A stretch of DNA of 64,000 bases from Hyalella azteca (GCF_000764305.2 NW_025947279.1:1-64000), one strand, 5' to 3'; positions 36,301 to 48,810 are shown, counted from the stretch's first letter. A program made the numbers and translations. Notes: generated by a model not told the origin, from the letters alone.

Positions 36301-39300
36301 GTGGACTGTGTTAAAATGAATAATTTTTGTTATTAATAAGTTTCTTCTTAAAATAAAATTAGAATTTTTATAATTTCATACGTAGATAACCATGTCATTG
36401 TGTGGAGCCGTATTTTTTATTCTCATTAAAATATTTCAATCGTTTTTAACTCCGCCTATATATTTGGTGGCAAATTCGCTAGAGAATTTGCCTATTTGCA
36501 AGAGAATTTGTCATCTAATTAGATGACTTGACTTGTGCGAAATTCTTTCTTTTGAGGATTAAAAATACTAAATTCATATTTAATTTTGGAGAGCTCATTA
36601 TCTGTGTTTGTTTTGTAAGATATCGACATTAAACTCAAGAATTTATTTATAAAACTTTGAGTTAAATTTTACCGAAAGTTATGGAACATTTGTATTTATA
36701 ATTGCAAGGCAACATGCGAGTGAAATTAAATAGATCTCGTTTACTAATAGATGCAATAACATTACAAAATAACCCCAATAACTCACAAACACCGATATGA
36801 AAAATGAATATAAGTTAAATTAATAATTAATTGATCAAACAGTTTGGATATGTTTATCCAACATTGCTTATGACTGAGCTACAGCTCAGTAATACGAATT
36901 ACGAAACGTCAAAAGACATGTTAGTATATTAAAAACTTTGCAGAAAATCATCTTTTTCACAGTTTAAAATACTTTGAGAAAGTTTTTTGTTGTTTCCATA
37001 GAAGATATCGTTTGTGATATTCGGTTTCAATTAAATTTTAATGAACATGGGGGTTCATCTGTTATGAATTACCATTGGAGTTTTAGTGACTTTTCCTTTC
37101 CTTTCGCTTCATAATTTAACATTATTGATTTATTATTTCACATGATAATCGAAATTTAACGCTTAAGTTTTAGCTTAATTTTTTTTAATTTTATCCTTTA
37201 GTTTAGCAATATTGTAGCGATGCTGATGTAAGCCGTGTAGGTCTTGAACCACAGATATATTGTCTAACATGCAATGGTTTGTTTCATTATACCTATTTTA
37301 TTGGGCTTCAACCCATTAAAATATTATTGAATCATCCATAAATAATCTTAACAGACATCGTTGAGGCCTCGAGTGTGAACGAGTTTATGAAGAGACTATA
37401 TTGACCAGTGTTGCTCATTTTTTCGTGTCATTGCACCGTTGAAACTTGATTTTATCGTTCAAATTTATCCACGATGCTTTCAATTAAACGGAGTTTCGTG
37501 TATTTATATGGTTTTTACGTTAATTTGTAATGCAATTGGAAGAACGCTATGGCCAAAAAATTGCCGTGAGAGGCCTTATAAAAATATAATTTGTGGCATC
37601 GAAGCTAATATTTCTGCTGACAATTGTTGTCCTGGAATATTATATTATCATGAAATGTATACAAATCATTTCCTCAAATTAGACCTGCAATGTTTGCTAG
37701 AAAATAAATCTAGATTCAGAAAATTTTGATACAAAACTCCGACTAAATTTTTGTCGCATTATTCTTCAATGTCTTTGCCGTGTCGTCAACTCTTTGCCAA
37801 GTTGATCGTTACCAAGTGATGTTGCTCTGATATTTGAACTCTAAGAAAGTTGACGGTGCTTACGTCTTCCTCCTCGATCAGTGAGGAAGAATCACTTGTT
37901 CTCGATGCGTATATATCGCTGCTCAATGCTCTGTCGTATTCTAATTTCTTAGCATAAGGGATTCGATAAGATTTTTTCCGAATTTTCCTTCAGCGTTTAC
38001 GAGTAAACTTTTTTCCTGATTAATATTTTGTCAAAGAACGTCGCCAAAATATAATCTGAATGTTTGAATTCTTGAATTGTCTCGGTGGCGAACATACTGA
38101 CAGAAAATACAATACATTGATATGAGCACATTTGTTAAAGAATTCGAGTAATTCCTTCTGTCCTAGCCATGATCATAAATTTTTTCGACTTGTCGGTGGA
38201 AATAACAACATTAGCATAGCTAAATTATAGGAACGTGTATATTTGATGTTAAGAAACAAATTCAAAGCATGTATTCGTTTATTTTGAAATGAATAATGAA
38301 AAGTGTGACAACTTACAAAGCTTTTGAATCTCGTTTAAATCTTTCCTAAACTAATAGAAAATCTAAAATGTTCGACTACTTTCGCAACTAAAGGACGAAT
38401 GCAAGTTAAAGTTCAATCTAGATATGCGCATATTTTATTATAAAAGAAGAAATATAATCATTACCTCTGCAAGAAGACGATGGAAACATTTAAAACAATC
38501 AACTTGAGATATAATTTTCACTTCATTTTTTCACTTCAATTATTAAAGCCCATAGAATATAGGAGGAATATTAATTTGATTTGGTATAATTTGATTAATG
38601 GTATAATTTTTATCAAGACGAGAACTTCGAAAACCCTATTTTGCACACAAGTTGCCACGAAAAGAAATTCAACAAGTGGAATGAAATATAAATCAAAATT
38701 CATGCTCTCATAATTATTGACTCATTCCGAGCAGACAAAACTGCAGTCAAAAACTTCGCTAATTGAGATTATGTACACGGCTTCACAGGGAAAGGCTGTA
38801 TTAAGGAAAAAGATGAATAACAAACAAACAAAAAAGAAATAAATTTTATTCCACTGTGCATTTCACATTGTATTGTGAACGTCGATGATACGCTGAGTTA
38901 ATAAATGAAATCATTTGATGTGCGTTCGGCCCAACCAAATACCATGTTATTATTCATTTTTGTTAAATGTAACATACTCCTAAAATTATGAAAAAGTGAA
39001 AACATGTATACATATTAATGGAATATTATGATTATTTTTACACCGATATTATTTTTTTATGTTACCGTCCTAAGAAAAATTCAGGTATGATAGAGACTCT
39101 GCGAGGAACTCGCTATTGTTGCGTTAAGGTTATTCTGGGTCTGCTCGGCCACTCGACCGCAACCAGCGACTAGTAAGAATCGACTTGCCGAGTTTTTAGT
39201 CTCCTGGGAGTATGGTAGGAGTGAGCATGGCTGAACCTACCCAGCCTATAAACTGCCCAGAGGCTGCCTTTCAAGCCCACAGCGGAAGGCAGTGGGCGGA

Positions 39301-39358
39301 ATCCTGTCGGAGGTGCATGGACGAGCTTGTCTGCACCTGCATAACTAAATGCATGCAA
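33400..39358. other. Long gene-free stretch
   Basis: About 6 kb of AT-rich sequence. The leader of gene 2 begins here (splice acceptor gattctcag, exon from 33464). A possible minus-strand TATA (GGGTATTTATAAGG) lies at 33877-33890. The GC-richer part at 39110-39358 is open in two frames on opposite strands but has no motif, so I leave it unassigned. Confidence 0.4.
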
Positions 39359-39671
39359 ATGTCGTGCCGCAATCACGGAATTGCCGATTCCATGGAATCG
39401 GCAGTCAGTCGCCAAATCTGAATAATCAGCATTTCTATACTATAGGAATCTGGGGTTAAGTCAGTCAGCCGAGTCCTTTTTTTAATATTTAAATATAAAG
39501 GAACTTGACCGAACTTGATTTAACATTTTCTACCTCTAACCGTCGATTTATGTTCTAACTCTAATTTTAACGTCTGATTTTCTGAATCAGTAAAAAATGC
39601 AAAATTCTACAGATTCGGCAACTCGCTGCCGATTCCATGGAATCGGCGATTCCGCGATTTCGGCACGACAT
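39359..39671. mobile_element. Small fold-back element with palindromes inside its arms
   Basis: About 64 bp starting ATGTCGTGCCGCAATCACGG are repeated in inverted orientation at the right end (reverse strand ATGTCGTGCCGAAATCGCGG). Each arm contains a self-complementary core GCCGATTCCATGGAATCGGC (39383-39402 and 39628-39647). The middle is AT-rich and non-coding. No target duplication could be fixed. Confidence 0.7.
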
Positions 39672-40791
39672 ATATATGCCATAATCCGTAGCGTGCTGCG
39701 ATGAGGCTCAGTCTACACATCGTCTTAACACGCGTTCGAGACTTGGGAGCTGCGCGTCGTTCTCTCACCGGACTGCAGGTAAGCAAATTGTAATTTAATC
39801 TCATATTAACTCTTCACTGCTTACCGATGGCGATTACACTGCTATACTGGGTATGTAGACACTTGTATGTTCTCTATGGCTGTAAATGCTTACCAATAAT
39901 AGAGCTTACCAATAAAATATGCTAATACCGATAAATGCTACAAAAGCAATTGAGTGGAAAGCCGTTATCAGTTGATTCAAGACGAGAAGGACTCATGGTT
40001 CAAATTGAAGGAATTATGGTTTAATTTTTCGTCTATTTTCAATGCTTTTGTGAATTATATGTGGCAGCGTTCCTCATAGCAGAGAATACACAACACTGAC
40101 ATTGTTTGGTTGCACAACTCTGATATTGTTACCATTAATTGATTATCGATAATTTTTTTGCATTATTTCTTCGGATGTGAAGGAAAAATGTTTTCTTAGT
40201 ATTTGTATTTAGTGAGTTACAGAAACAGGCATTGATGGTAAATCACGCATAAATTCAATTACCCCTTCCATCCTCTCACTGCCGAGGAAGAGGGGGCCAT
40301 TTTTTAATCACGTAGTCAGACTCGGCCAGAGCTGCCCCGGACACGGGGACGACCCTAATGCGAACCACTCAACGGCCGCCAGACTAAGGACCAGGCTCTG
40401 GTAGCTGTCTGACTTGGGACCGGAATGTAGACCAAAAAGCTGACATAGAGAAGCAGATTTAATATGCTCCCCGAGTCTTAGGCATTCCCTAATTCAGAGC
40501 CGCCCTCGGCCTTAAATTGTGTTAGGGTGATAACACTAATGTTTAATGAAGAACAATTCTTTATAGCCTCATGCTGCCGCGTACATAGATGGTGACACAT
40601 AATAAAGCGATATTTTCAGTCCTATTTCGAAAGAAAGAACTTGCCCGAAAAAAAACTACTGAAGTTAAATTTTCTCTTCTACAGGCTAATGCCATAAAAT
40701 TTTTGTAAAATTTATGAAATTAAAAACAAAAAAATGTAAATCAAACATCCTGGAGCTCTAATTTTGGTCCTAACTTGGTTACTCTCCTTGA
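39672..40791. other. Gene-free stretch downstream of family gene 3
   Basis: A short frame at 39701-39778 ends at a good donor (ctgcag then gtaagc) but has no partner exon. A GC-rich patch at 40310-40440 has no recognised feature. Confidence 0.35.
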
Positions 40792-43700
40792 TCATCGCCC
40801 ACAGGCGTTAGGGAACGTCGCCCCCGGCACACTACACAAAATGGACACAGAATACGTTATCGACAAGTTAGTAGCCGTCATGATAATCGTGTACGTGGTC
40901 GTGACTGAAGTCCACACCGTCACCGCGAAGCGTCCTTTTCTTTCCCCGACGTATTCCTCGGCCACCGCCACGCGCGTCTGGACTTCGGGGCCCGCCTCTG
41001 ACAGCGATCCGCTCAATTCGGGCGCAGCGGGCAACCTGCCAAGTGGCTTGTTGTTGAGTGATCACTCTCCCGGTCATTATTGATGAAATGATTATTTTTA
41101 TGCATTTGGCATGACATTTCAATTTGAACCAAAATTTCGGGCGATTAATTGTGGTTATTTAACGCTTGTAGTCAGAATGCAGCGAAGTCTGAAAGCGAGG
41201 TTTTCGCGACCATCGTGTAAAATTCTTGATCCGAAGCTCGGCCAGTCGCTACCCTCGAGCTTGTACTCTTTGTAGTATGATATCCTAGCCAGCCCCTTTC
41301 TCGCGGTTACTGGTCGCTTTCAGGTGGCTGAGGAATGGCCAGCGGTCGGCTATAACTAATTGCACTAGACCGACCACTGGCCACGTATCCTATTATTCCT
41401 CGCCCCTCATTAAGTTCCCGGCACCATGCCGCCCGTCGCGAACTGACAAATCAGTAATTTACGATGTCTCTTTCCCTTCAAACTTTGCACAACGCCTCCA
41501 TTTGAGCAGCTAGTATGCGGGATTTTCCCTCCACGTATCAGCAGGCTCGATCATAACTATTTTTTGAGAAATAATATTTTCAACAAGGAGGCTGATCAAG
41601 GAATGCCGAGTATACCGGTCAATGGAGAATAAAAATTACAACCCGTTTACATCTCGAAAAAAGTATAAAAGTCGCAGACTTGATTAACAATAATTTTCAA
41701 AATTTCCTGAAATTTCCTCTCGTTATAACTCATTTAATATAAAGTTTACATATATTTTGTAACTGGTCGCCGCTTATAAATAAATAGCTGGGTAAGCATG
41801 GGAAAATCCATATTGCCATCTCATTTACGAGTGGAGAAAATTCTATTCTAATTTCTTAAGAAACGCATAGGGAAGAGCCGAGCCTGTTCGAAGCCTCTCG
41901 GTTCTCAATCAGAGCCTTAAGGCGGATTTCTATCTAAATCAGGGAATATATTGACTCTTCAACGGCACGAATACTGTATGATATTTTCTGTAGTACTCTT
42001 TCATAATTAACAGCAATTTATCGCGTTGTTCGCGTTAAGCGACAGCGAACCCAAGAAATGCGCATGCATGATCCGACCAGTCGAACCACGATTGTTCCGC
42101 TTCCCTCGGATCACGGCCTCTGTTTTGCAAGTCTTTCAGGCTTCCCACACTTCTGATGTGAAATTATTTAGTGAATGAAGGTCCTTCTCATGACTTTGAC
42201 AGGCTGATCAATGATGGAAGACAAAATAACCATTCTCCTTATTAGAATATAAAATGTCTTGTTCGCAACATTGAATAAATTGTTTCCTGACTACCCGTAT
42301 TTTCTAGTTTTTGTATAAGTAAATAAACTGGTAATGAAAAAAACATTGTACAGCCTGCATACGTACCAAGAGTCTTGGCGAGGCTGTTGACTATTGGATC
42401 TCTTCCTCCTGCCACAGTTGACGGTAGCGAACGAAGTGTAGCAGGTGTAGGGGATGGTGGACGTGGTGGTGACGAACGTAAGGTGAGTGATGGTGCTCAG
42501 AGCACCTAGGAAACGGCCGCGCTCTTTATCGAGCTGCGCAGCTGCGTAATTTCACATTTAAATTTGAGCATTAAAAGTCAAATTTAATCATAAAAACGTA
42601 ATTTTTGAGTAACATTATAACTATGAAAATTTATGAAAAAGATTACTGCCATGACCAATGCGAACATTATTTATGATGAATTGTTTTCGGAAATGAGCTC
42701 ATGGTCTATCAGACTATCAGGCATCGGGAGTTGTTGAAAAAAATATAACTCAGTACTCACTGCAGTGAGTGACAAAGAGCGCATTTTCTCGTCGACGAAT
42801 ACTTGAGGTCACGGACGGACAGACGGACAGAGAGACAGACAGACAGACGGACACGTCGAGCAAAATAGTTAATTTTTTTCCATAAATGAGAAAATGCGCC
42901 AAAAAACGAGGAATTTATTCGTTTAAAATATTTCCGAATTCGTTGGCCAATAAAAGCGTTCATCGTTTTTAAAACAAACTTTGTTTTATAATAAAATATA
43001 TGTCTGAAATTCTGTAAAAAAATGAATGACTAAATTCCCATCATGTAGGACTTATTTGTAAAAAAATTTTTTCTTGATTTAAAGGCTTAAAGGGAATACG
43101 CGAAATTATTAAGTTATTCTGCCTAGTACTTATGAGAGCCTAATTATTTGGAAGCAGGATTGCCAGTATTCAGGAAGTGTATACGAGGCGTGTCCGTAAA
43201 TTAAGTTCCACGGGTTGCCGCTGGCGCTAGGATCGTTTCTATATATACGCGGCTAGGCAGCAATGGCAGGTTGTTTGATTCCCCAACTCCAATCCCTTAC
43301 CAAGCCAGCCTCCCTGCGACGTTTGGTCTTGCCCCAGCAGGCGTCAGCGAATGAAGTTTCCCCTTGCATCTCCCGCCAGCTGCGAGTAGCGGTCTGTTGC
43401 TCGTTTCCTGGCCGCTTAGAAGAAATCGGCGAAGGAAATTCACGACGAACTTTGTCAAGTAAATGAAGAAGAGTTTATGAACTCCGGAACTGAGCACAGA
43501 TGGGTCAGGGACTTTAGAAATGACCGAACTGATGCCCGTGCAGGGATGTCCGCTGCCGCTTGATGACGCCCGCTGCTGCTGGTGGTCTGATGTGAGCTTT
43601 GCTGGTACCAATATTGCACAGAACTTTGAATTGCCTAAATGTTCAGTCAAAACGTTGTCAATTTTAGTTTTACTGACCTCCGGTAATTTTCACCCAGTTC

Positions 43701-44432
43701 TCGAACTGTAATCTGTCGATCTTCAAGCATAACCGCTTCGAATTTGGCAATTGTTTTGTCAAAAACCGATTTCCGCTCTTCATGGGCATCGTCTTGGACG
43801 TCATTTCGGCCATTTTTTAAAGTCCCTGACCGATCTACGCATCATCCCGGGGCTCTTACACTCTTCTTCATACACTTGACAAAGTTCGTCGTGAATTTCC
43901 TTCGCCGATTTCTTCTTAGCGGTCAGGAAATTAATAACAGACCGCCACTCGATGCTGGCGGGAGACGCAAGGGGAAGCTTCATTCGCTGACGCCTGCTGG
44001 AGCAAAACCAAACGTCGCAGGGACGCTGGCTTGGTAAGGGATTGGAGTTGTGGAATCAAACAACCTGCCTTTGCTGCCTAGCCGCACATAGAAACGATCC
44101 TAGCGCCAGCGCCAGCCTGTGTAACTTATTTTACGAACACGCCCCGTATATATGAGTAGTCTCCAGGTTATGTACTATAAATAAACAATAACTAAATAGA
44201 ATTTTGAAAATGGAATCGTTGACTGCGAAAAATTGTGATGCGCAATTAGTTTACCGAAAAAGTTTTGTTCGGTTGAGGCATTTTTCACTTTGCAAGAATG
44301 TTATCGCCATTGAACATAGGGTGACCAAACTTTTAGTACAAAAATTACCCCGAAGTACTTGTACTCACTTGATGACCTGAAGATCACAAGGGCCAGTAAG
44401 ACCGAAATGAAGGTTTTCAAGGAAGAAGGCAT
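40792..44432 (-). CDS. Secreted two-module Cys/Thr-rich protein, family gene 3
   Basis: Minus-strand exons A 44432-44369, B 42541-42367 and C 41035-40792 join in phases 1 and 2 to give 160 residues. Donors are gtgagt and gtacgt; acceptors are attacgcag and cttggcag. The signal peptide MPSSLKTFISVLLALVIFRS continues STA, with cleavage likely before Q24. Module 1 is R31-x23-C55-x8-C64, then GRRKRS, a textbook furin motif R-R-K-R with Ser after. Module 2 is W121-x25-C147-x10-C158, then two residues. The tripeptide GRF opens module 1 and recurs six residues before W121, supporting internal duplication. Intron 1 (1827 bp) carries a palindromic repeat and a mariner derivative, yet the exons are intact. 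Function unknown. Confidence 0.85.
41036..42366. other. Second intron of family gene 3
   Basis: No nested gene. An imperfect hairpin pairs tggccagcggtcggctata near 41336 with tagaccgaccactggcca near 41368. Confidence 0.5.
42737..42903. repeat. Short dispersed palindromic repeat, copy c
   Basis: aaatataactcagtactcac with the perfect palindrome ACTCACTGCAGTGAGT, gagcgcattttctcgtcgac, a GACAGACGGACA microsatellite and cataaatgagaaaatgcgcc. It lies in intron 1 of family gene 3. Confidence 0.85.
43184..44146. mobile_element. Fold-back mariner derivative with two inverted 5' transposase halves
   Basis: Ends CGAGGCGTGTCCGTAAATTA and the inverted CGGGGCGTGTTCGTAAAATA are flanked by TA. On the minus strand 43983-43801 encodes an N-terminal mariner helix-turn-helix (IEWRSVINFLTAKKKSAKEI, then HDELCQVYEEE). 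Further along, after frame breaks, TEHLGNSKFCA matches a mariner linker. The left arm codes on the plus strand for the same N-terminal region (KKSAKEIHDELCQV near 43430) with stops. So both ends derive from the same transposase 5' half, facing each other; the catalytic DDD/DDE half is absent. Inactive. It sits in intron 1 of family gene 3. Confidence 0.8.
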
Positions 44433-45707
44433 GCCGACGCTCCAATCTGAACTAATAAGAATAAGAGTCTCAGTAATATGAATTAGAGTCCTATGAGTAC
44501 ATTATGTGTAGAAATTTTGAACTTTAAGAATCATTTTGCCCGGTGGCTTTATTGGTCTGAACAAATTTGAATTGCACAGTTATAAAATTCGTTTGAATTA
44601 CAATATTTATGACATTCTAGTTAAGTTCTTTCACACACAATGTTTAGTAGCGTAGAGATTATCATGCATACAACAACGATTCACAAAATTGCGTGCTATT
44701 TGTCTGCCTAGGAATCTATTCAGCGGATTTGAAATAAGGTCTGGGTAAAAAATATTGCTTCTAATTTTAAAATATAGAGCCGCAAAATACTCACGAAACG
44801 ATCAACTCCTTGATTTGTTTTCTCCATGCTAAAATAAATTCTATTGTTTAATTTCTCGGGATCAATACAATCCTACACAAAGTCTAAAATGTTCACATGT
44901 TATCGTTTTCTTTGCTTTACTGAAGCTGATATTCTAAGGCTCACCGATATGTTAATTAATCAAAAACGGTAGAGAAAAATCTAATCAAAAGATTTATAAA
45001 TTCAAAGCAACAACCTCCCACTAACTAGTTTGCACATGATCTCTTCTTCTATTTTCCATTCACAACATTTCGTTGTCACGTGAAAACTGATAATTGAAGT
45101 GTGTTGATTGATTTTATCAAAAAAGTAACAATTTTATGTCAGCAATCATTTACTTGGGCATTGCAAGCGAAAATTTCAATCAGGCATTCCTTAATGGAAA
45201 TTCATGGATTATAGTTTTAATGAACGAAAATTGGTCTTTCATAAAAAATTGAAAGTACACTGAGATAAAAATAATAATTCTGATTTTCCTGAGTATTAAT
45301 TTTTCCCGATACCCACTCAGAAAAATGAGTGGGTAGTGTTAACTTTCGTGGACAAGCAATTTACTCATCCCATTATTTTATCCAGAAATACCTATTGCTC
45401 TAACATTATTAATTATTGAAAACTTGATAAATTAATTTCAATAACATTTTATTGAATAAATTATTCTTCTGCTGGAACCATATTCCTCTTACTCATGAGT
45501 TCAAGTCATTTAGTACAGGTATCATAATTTACTGACATATTCACTCAATTTGTGCTTTAATTGTTCCGTGCTAGCAGCAGTGGACGATGAAATAAATTTG
45601 GACGCGTAGACTCGTCCATTAGCCCAGACAATTTCCTCCAAAAGTGGACGTAAAAAATAAAATGTTTGAGCACGCCCTGACTGTGACGCTCAGTCACCGC
45701 CATCTGG
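44433..45707. other. Gene-free stretch upstream of family gene 3
   Basis: The acceptor of the leader exon of gene 3 (ttattagttcag, exon from 44446 on the minus strand) is here. No promoter could be fixed. No other exon was seen. Confidence 0.35.
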
Positions 45708-45850
45708 GGCCATACTTTCAAAATTCGCTAATGCGAACGTAAGTACTTACGCTCTATTTTCTTGTCTATGATTGGTGGAGTTTGCTTGAAATAAGGCCGT
45801 CAATGATTGGCTGATGAACTAACGATCTCGCAACTTTTTTGAGAGTATAT
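45708..45850. mobile_element. Fragment resembling the family 1 inverted-repeat element
   Basis: ggggccatactttcaaaatt followed by cgctaatgcgaacgtaagta is close to the left terminus of the element at 267, and gattggctgatgaactaacg resembles an internal block. The rest is not alignable by eye. Confidence 0.4.
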
Positions 45851-45860
45851 ATAGGCCATG

Positions 45861-45956
45861 TACAATAATTATGACTTCCACCAACGTGCAATACTCTGAT
45901 TGTCTCGTTGCCTATGGCGTGCACCATCATATAGGATAGAGCTTATACCTGCATGC
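45861..45956 (+). pseudogene. Decayed exon C of the secreted family
   Basis: tacaataattatgacttcca plus ccaacgtgca, later ttgcctatggcgtgcacc and gagcttatacctgcatgc, follow the exon C of gene 1 from its TYTMIMTSTN segment to the final PAPC codons, with small deletions that break the frame. One stretch still reads IMTSTN. No intact exon A or B is seen nearby, so this is a solitary remnant. Confidence 0.65.
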
Positions 45957-47131
45957 CGCACGAGGTTCACCCCTCCTATAAGTGTGCGTAAATTCCTAGA
46001 TGTACAACGGTAAAAGATATTTTTAGTGATTTTACTAGGAGGCAAATATTCACTTGCTGCGTGATGTATTATGAACTAAATTATAATAAAGGACTTCCAT
46101 ATCTAAAGTATAATACATTGCTGATCAGCATGCAATTACTGAAAAATATTGAAAGAATAATTTGTAATCATTCATGAGATGATTTCGATTAACTGCAATA
46201 TTGACCATAGGATAAAGTAAATGCAAATTATGACAAGCAGCGTCAGTTCAATTTTTCCTGCAAAAGGAGCAGGCGGTGCGTAAACATACACCGTGGAGCC
46301 CGACAAAGACCTAAAGTAGACTGCCGTATATTGACATCAGCATCAGGGACGCTACCCCTACAGGAAGAATTGATCGGAAGGCCTGTAATTAAATAAACCA
46401 GGAAACCGCGACAATTTTATACAGCGTGATAAGGTAAAGCTTTAAATGTTGATACACTGAACCGCAGTTCACATTTGCTCTGGGAAGCTTGTGACAATAG
46501 AGCGTATCAGGAGCTTGAAGGATTACATTTTTAATGTTCACGATGTTTAGTTTTACTGATCTACATGTGTAGAAACATTGACTTTAAGTACTAAGTTCCC
46601 TGTCCGATAATTACATTTTCTATCTATTGCAAAATAAATTTAATGTTTAGCAAAAATATAAGACATCACACATTCCGCTCACATGTTTTCCATAATAGCA
46701 CAGAAATGCATTGGAAATACGTAATAGTAATTACAATTTTGATATAAATTCATCATTCAATAACTTGTTATTGAATTAAAGTGTTTTACGGTTACAATTG
46801 ATAGATATTAAATCAAATTATACCTCATTTACTCAATACTTAGAAAAACATTCATTAATCTTCATAAGGAAAAGCGAACTAAGATAAATACCTACAAACA
46901 TCTACTAAGGTCGTTCAACCAACTAAACGAAAAGCTTCAGAATTCAGTTTTAATTGCTTGCGGCGGTAGTTTTGAAATTCTGGAGTAATGGAAGAATTGA
47001 AGTCAGGCATAGGTCACGAACTCTACACGAAATTTTAAAATTAAGTCTATATATTATTTGTATTAAGAGGCAGTAATTTTCCCCACTCATAAAAATCATA
47101 CCTGCTGATTTTTTGTGCTCTCGATGTGAAG
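45957..47131. other. Gene-free stretch upstream of family gene 4
   Basis: AT-rich with a TATA-like tctatatattattt at about 47046-47059, some 75-85 bp before the start codon of gene 4. Nothing else was recognised. Confidence 0.35.
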
Positions 47132-48341
47132 ATGGAAACTAAAAAAGGAAATTATGCAGCGATTGCTGTTTGCCTCCTGGCGCTGTTGTTCACATGCTCG
47201 GCTGAAGGTGAATAATCTATATACATGCTATTATTGCTCGAGTCTCTTTCCAACTTAATAATTGGCGACACAAATGTTGTGGCGGCATGTATGTCATTGA
47301 CGGCATATGCAACGCTCCCCGAACACGGCATACTTCTGGATTAGGCTGCGATTGAAGACATAATTTTTGTACAGTTTCACGTTGTTAAAAATAGCAGAAC
47401 AAATATACAGACATTAATAACTCATTCTATGAGCAAAATGACTCATTCAAGTTTGTGTCCAGATATCAATCATATTAGAGTACCAGACATCTGACGTTGA
47501 ATCAACGCTGAAATAAACTTTGTTTCAACGTCATTTGCTTGCTGGAGAACTCTTCCCCTTAGATGGAGATCGCAGCGATGACGCGCGTCTCTTCGCGGCT
47601 ATAAGAACCTTAACACAGTTGTCGTTCGTCAGCACCACGACTACGGTGCCCTACACCTGTCACCTGAGTCTGAACACGCAAGCTTGCAGGAAAAGAAGAC
47701 GCTTCAGGAAAGCCCTCGACCTTCCCAAAGAGCGGTAAGCTTTCGTCGAAATAACTGTGATAAGACTTTTCCAATCGAGATATTTATATACAGTTAAAAT
47801 GTTATCATATTTTTAGTTTGGAATTAATAGATCGCTAGACTGGAAAGTCTTTTATGTCGGGTTATAATGTGCTGGAGCGTTCTCAAAAGACTGAAGTTTA
47901 CTATGATTTTATTTCCCTTTTATCCACATTGAGAATTAAATGACAATTTGTGTTAATTAATGTGATGCGGGACAATCAATTACAGATATATTAAGCATAT
48001 GTCATGCATTCTGATATGGTAGGACATAAACTTACGTAGTATGTGATTTGAAATATTCAATGGTCGGTGAACCTGTTTGAATAGTAAATCTGATCCCCTA
48101 CAGGTCCGACAAGATCCCTTACAGGTCCGATCTTGACATCGTCGGCTCGTTCGCGGACAATCACGCAATTGCGGACACCGATGATAACGAAGGATCGCGA
48201 GACCCAAAGCTGGCATTAACTTTATGGCAGTCGTTCACGTCCACCTACACTATCGCCGTTACAACTACTAACCTCCTCAGTACTTTCTCTGTATCTTTCT
48301 TCTGCAGCATCGTTGGAGGAAATTTCCCTCCTGCGTGTTAA
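47132..48341 (+). CDS. Secreted two-module Cys/Thr-rich protein, family gene 4, with tandem splice acceptors
   Basis: Exons 47132-47207 (A), 47548-47734 (B) and 48125-48341 (C) join in phases 1 and 2 to give 159 residues; use of the earlier acceptor (exon C from 48104) adds seven residues in frame (166). Donors are gtgaat and gtaagc. The signal peptide METKKGNYAAIAVCLLALLF continues TCSA. Module 1 is R39-x23-C63-x8-C72, then RKRRR (73-77). Module 2 is W122-x25-C148-x10-C159 in the short form, ending on the Cys. It is the most compact copy (1.2 kb), and all parts lie close enough to make the gene model firm. An AACGTTGA-type repeat fragment lies just before exon B. Function unknown. Confidence 0.88.
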
Positions 48342-48810
48342 ACAATTATAGGCAAAAAAAAATTACTCGCATAGTCCTGTCGTGATTTGTTGGGGAACCG
48401 TACTACATTGGTATATAATAACTTCTTAAATTGCATGCTATATGATGTGCAATATTAATTCTCTGGAAATTCTAGAATTTGCTATGACATAACACGCATA
48501 GAAAATAACGAGTGATCTGCTGCGAATCTAGATGACAACCCTTTCTTTTTTTTGTTACAATGCACGCATGCTTAATTTTATTATCACACTATTTCCCACG
48601 CTAATCTGTAGAGCCACACTTCCAGATCCGTCAGTAGAATAATCATCATATTCAAATTTTCGGTATATACCTTGTGTTAAGGAGTCACTAATAAAAATAA
48701 AACTGCATACTAAATTTTGCGATTTTTCATTTTTTGTCCTAAGACTTTTTCCACTCGAATTTCTATACATGAATTTGAGTAACAATTAAGAGGACGGTAG
48801 CTGGATATAA
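48342..48810. other. 3' flank of family gene 4
   Basis: AT-rich; no exon. Immediately before the Penelope-like element, gctggatataaat occurs twice in tandem (48798-48828), which may mark the truncated insertion boundary. Confidence 0.35.

Noticed and set aside
39170..39421. Overlapping frames on both strands with several Cys
   Set aside because: They run into the arm of a fold-back element and have no family resemblance; GC-rich chance openness is enough.
39701..39784. First exon ending at a strong donor
   Set aside because: No in-frame partner exon could be found downstream and the encoded segment has no signal peptide or motif.
43297..43650. 117-codon minus-strand frame matching another at 43744-44037
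   Set aside because: The match arises because both lie antisense to the inverted arms of the mariner derivative; the conserved protein is the transposase frame.
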